Shown here one piece after another: positions 48,196 to 50,700 of a stretch of 50,700 bases of DNA. Under the pieces are notes generated by a model, which was not told where the DNA came from, did not search any database, and saw only the letters and a program-made list of their open reading frames with translations. The translations under genes were made by a program, and so were the position numbers. The stretch covers positions 1-50,700 of the forward strand of contig CAITUV010000062.1 in assembly GCA_903895725.1 (NCBI GenBank). The letters are read 5' to 3'. The DNA is from an uncultured Myxococcales bacterium (lineage in GTDB: Bacteria > Myxococcota_A > UBA9042 > CAIXZC01). Position 1 is the first letter of the stretch, and each line of letters starts with the position of its first letter.

Positions 48196-50700
48196 TCAGT
48201 TGCCGCTGCCGGGGAGGGAGGATGTCTGCTCGACCCACTTCACAATCGTGTCTCGAAGCTGCTTGCGGGTCTGGAGCATTGACTGGGCGGCCCGACCTGC
48301 CCGGACGGCCACATCCCGGGAGAGCTTGAGCGCTCGCTCCAGGTGCCGGGTCCTCTCCTCGAGCTCCGACAACCGGATGAGCGCCTCCTCCTTGTCGTTG
48401 TTGAGTCCCATGATGGTCGACTTGTAGTTCTCTTCGAGCTCCATGAACAGCTTGCGCTCGTGGACGGTTCGGGCGCGACTCTTCTCCATCTCGGTCTCGA
48501 GCTCGGTCTGCCGGGAGCGGGTGCCATCCAGCTCCGCGCGTAGCTCCTCCGCGACCCCCATCTCCTCTTCGAACACACGGAAGAGCTCCTCCTTCTGGCG
48601 GAGTTGCTCGCGCAACGCGGCAAGCTGCGTGGAGAACCCTTCCCTCTGCGATACGGTCTCCCGCGAGCGGCGGAGCTGCTCGTCCAGCTCCGTGGCCCGG
48701 GCCTGCAAGGCAGCAAGCCTCTCCTGCTGCTCCACGATCTGCTGATTGGCAGTATCGAGCTGCCGCCGCAGCGCATCCCGCTGCCCGCCGGCCACTTCGG
48801 CCTCCGACGCCTTCTTGCGCAGCACCACGTTTTCCTGTTCCAACAGCCGGCCTCGCTCGGCCTTCTCCGTCAGGCGGGCCTCGGTCTCCCCCGCCTGCTC
48901 GAGCTGCTTCTTGAGCCCGGCGGCCAGCCTCTCGAGCTGGTCGGAGCGACTCGATGTCTCCTTCAGCAGCATGGCCAGATGGCGGCCCTCCTCGACGTCC
49001 TGTCGCAGCGATGCCACGGTCAGCTCGAGCCCCGGCACCTTGTCCGCCACTATGGACAGCTCGCTGGCCTGACGCTCGGTCTCGGACACGCGCTGCTTGA
49101 GAGTCATGGCCTCCTGCTCCAGCTGCTTGGCCCGGCGTTGGACCGTGGCCAGCTCGACGACGGCCTTCTCCTTCTCGTCGAGCTCCCGTCTCAACTTGTC
49201 GATGACCCTGGCAAGAGCTTCCTTCTCCCCGTGCGAGCGCTCCATGACGGCCAACCGATTCTCGGTCTCCTTGAGCGTCGATGCCAGACGGCGCTTCTCG
49301 GTCTGAAGGGCCGAGATCGTTTGCTGGAGCTGCTGGAACTGTTCCTGGTTCAGGCGATTCTCCTCCTCGGCAACCCGGCTCTGCCGCGCTTGGTCCGCCA
49401 GCAGCTCGCCCAGCCCGGTGATTCGGGCGTCTCGCACGGCCAGGAGCTCCAGCAGCTCGCCGTGCCGGTTCAGGGCGGCCTCCAGCGTCCTCGAGGCCCG
49501 GTCCAATGCCTGCTGCCGAGTCTCCAATGCAGCCCGCGCTTCGTCCAGTGAGCGCCGGGAAGCGGCCTCCCGTTCCCTGGCCTCGAACACCGATCGCCTC
49601 TCCTCGGCCAGCTCTCGCTCCAGCCGCTCGGCCTTCTCGCCATCCGTCCGGGCACGTTCGGTCGCCGCTTCGGCCTCGGAACGCAGCTTCTCGATACTGG
49701 CTTCCAGCTCGGTGCAACGGGCCGCAGCAGCACGCCCCACTTCCACCTGCCGAGCCAGCTCGCCCGCCTCCTTCTCCGCGATGGAGTTCCACTCTCGAGC
49801 CTCGTGAAGCTCGGTTTCCAGAGCGGAAACCCGGGCTCGGGCTTCCTCGAGATCCTTGCCGGAGCGCTCGACGGCCTCGGTTGCTTTCTCCGCCGCCTGA
49901 GACAGCCGTTCGACCTCGGCGGTGAGCGAGTCCCGAGCCAACAGTGAGTCCTCCACCTGCTGCTGGAGCCCGGCTGCCTTCTTCTCGACCGCCTCGCGCT
50001 CCTGCGACAGCGCCGCGATCTGGCCCTGCAGGTCGGCAATGCGGGTTTCGCTCTCCCCCAGGAGGGCATCGCTACGGGCGACTTGAGCCTGGAGCCCCTC
50101 AAACGCCGCATCCCGCTTCGACAGCTCAGCGTCCTTCTGGGCCGCAATGGCCTGGCGATCCGCTACCGCCTCGCGCAGCTCTGCCTCCAGCTTCTCGATG
50201 ATCGCACCGGCAGCTCCCGCCTGATCCTTGCTCTGGGTCTCCAGCGCAGCGGCCTGTTCCAGCAGCTCCTCGACTTGACGATCCCGCTCCGCAATGGCGG
50301 CATCCCGCTTCGACAGCTCCGCTTCCTTGTCGGCCAGGGCCGCATCCCGCTCCGCCAGGGCCGCATCCCGCTTCGACAGCTCAGCGTCCCTGTCGGCCAG
50401 CGCCGCATCCCGCTCGGCGATCTGCTCCTGCAGCTTCGCCTCCAGCTTCGCCAGTGCGGCGTCCGCTGCCTTGGCCTGCTTCTTGCCCTGCGTCTCGAGC
50501 GCCGCGGCCTGTTCCAGCAGCTCCTCAACCTGACGGTCCCGCTCCGCAATGGCGGCGTCCCGCTTCGACAGCTCTGCGTCCTTGGCGGCCAGCGCCGCAT
50601 CCCGCTCCGCCAGGGCCGCATCCCGCTTCGACAGCTCTGCGTCCTTGTCGGACAGCGCCGCATCCCGCTCGGCGATCTGCTCCTGCAGCTTCGCCTCCAG
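48196..50700 (-). CDS. long coiled-coil protein, C-terminal part (5' partial)
   Basis: The frame is open to the right edge of the window; 834 residues are visible and the N-terminus is missing. Almost all of it is heptad-patterned, Ala/Glu/Arg/Leu/Gln-rich coiled coil. The visible N-terminal 170 residues are two near-identical 85-residue copies (starting LEAKLQEQIAERDAAL) made of shorter ELSKRDAA and AERDAAL units. The last 50 residues (SMLQTRKQLRDTIVKWVEQT) are less repetitive and could be a targeting or binding end. A GTG-start version from 49956 is only an internal piece. In Myxococcus, AglZ and FrzS join an N-terminal receiver-type domain to such a coiled coil and act with the gliding machinery; the location next to Glt-like genes makes this worth testing, but the deciding N-terminus is not here. 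Confidence 0.8.
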   Translation of the reverse strand: MEAKLQEQIAERDAALSDKDAELSKRDAALAERDAALAAKDAELSKRDAAIAERDRQVEELLEQAAALETQGKKQAKAADAALAKLEAKLQEQIAERDAALADRDAELSKRDAALAERDAALADKEAELSKRDAAIAERDRQVEELLEQAAALETQSKDQAGAAGAIIEKLEAELREAVADRQAIAAQKDAELSKRDAAFEGLQAQVARSDALLGESETRIADLQGQIAALSQEREAVEKKAAGLQQQVEDSLLARDSLTAEVERLSQAAEKATEAVERSGKDLEEARARVSALETELHEAREWNSIAEKEAGELARQVEVGRAAAARCTELEASIEKLRSEAEAATERARTDGEKAERLERELAEERRSVFEAREREAASRRSLDEARAALETRQQALDRASRTLEAALNRHGELLELLAVRDARITGLGELLADQARQSRVAEEENRLNQEQFQQLQQTISALQTEKRRLASTLKETENRLAVMERSHGEKEALARVIDKLRRELDEKEKAVVELATVQRRAKQLEQEAMTLKQRVSETERQASELSIVADKVPGLELTVASLRQDVEEGRHLAMLLKETSSRSDQLERLAAGLKKQLEQAGETEARLTEKAERGRLLEQENVVLRKKASEAEVAGGQRDALRRQLDTANQQIVEQQERLAALQARATELDEQLRRSRETVSQREGFSTQLAALREQLRQKEELFRVFEEEMGVAEELRAELDGTRSRQTELETEMEKSRARTVHERKLFMELEENYKSTIMGLNNDKEEALIRLSELEERTRHLERALKLSRDVAVRAGRAAQSMLQTRKQLRDTIVKWVEQTSSLPGSGN
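50191..50700. repeat. 255-bp tandem duplication in the coiled-coil gene
   Basis: Two head-to-tail copies, 50446-50700 and 50191-50445, near-identical in sequence and in frame (85 codons each). A third, degenerate copy seems to begin just below 50191. More copies may lie to the right of the window. Confidence 0.85.

Overview
The window is GC-rich, densely coded DNA of myxobacterial (Myxococcota / former Deltaproteobacteria) character. The evidence is: a MYXO-CTERM-like C-terminus on a C25 protease, Cys-rich CGxDGCGGxCGxC repeats, Ser/Thr kinases with TPR arrays, a chain of genes resembling the Glt/Nfs machinery of Myxococcus, and many large exported lipoproteins. I see no rRNA, tRNA, CRISPR array, insertion sequence or phage gene. 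Genus cannot be told from the sequence.

Layout. 0-2.3 kb: a DUF4912 protein with an Ala/Pro/Lys repeat tail (5' end outside the window) and a GH57 glucan branching enzyme. 2.3-4.5 kb (minus): nifU-nifS for Fe-S cluster assembly. 4.6-10.4 kb (minus): an outer-membrane barrel protein and a 1601-aa metzincin-type lipoprotein protease, overlapping by 4 bp. 10.7-15.0 kb (plus): a three-gene signalling operon made of a hybrid histidine kinase whose phospho-accepting His is Asn, a membrane-anchored TPR Ser/Thr kinase, and a macrodomain protein. 15.0-16.0 kb (minus): a HTH-receiver regulator and a small helical protein. 16.2-17.8 kb (plus): a B12-binding radical SAM enzyme. 17.8-21.7 kb (minus): a gingipain-like C25 protease. 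21.8-25.6 kb (plus): three tandem AIM24 paralogues and a glycogen synthase.

25.6-45.8 kb (minus) is one co-directional run of 14 genes and the most interesting part. In transcription order it holds an exported 239-aa protein, a TPR/coiled-coil protein, a 1235-aa TPR protein, a TPR lipoprotein, a small exported protein, ExbB/TolQ, two ExbD/TolR-like proteins, a protein with an FHA-like N-terminus and an AgmX/PglI (TonB-like) C-terminus, a small periplasmic protein, an outer-membrane barrel, a Wza-type lipoprotein, a Wzz/BY-kinase and an Hsp70. This looks like a proton-driven envelope-spanning machine of the Glt-Agl/Nfs kind placed next to a polysaccharide export module. One of its two ExbD proteins has Ser where the proton-carrying Asp should be. 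46.0-48.2 kb (plus) is a second TPR Ser/Thr kinase, divergent from this cluster. 48.2-50.7 kb (minus) is the C-terminal part of a long coiled-coil protein with a 255-bp tandem duplication.

Promoters with sigma70-like -35/-10 boxes can be read by eye upstream of most transcription units, several with inverted repeats over or near them. They are inferences from sequence only. Family assignments rest on motif recognition, not on database searches.
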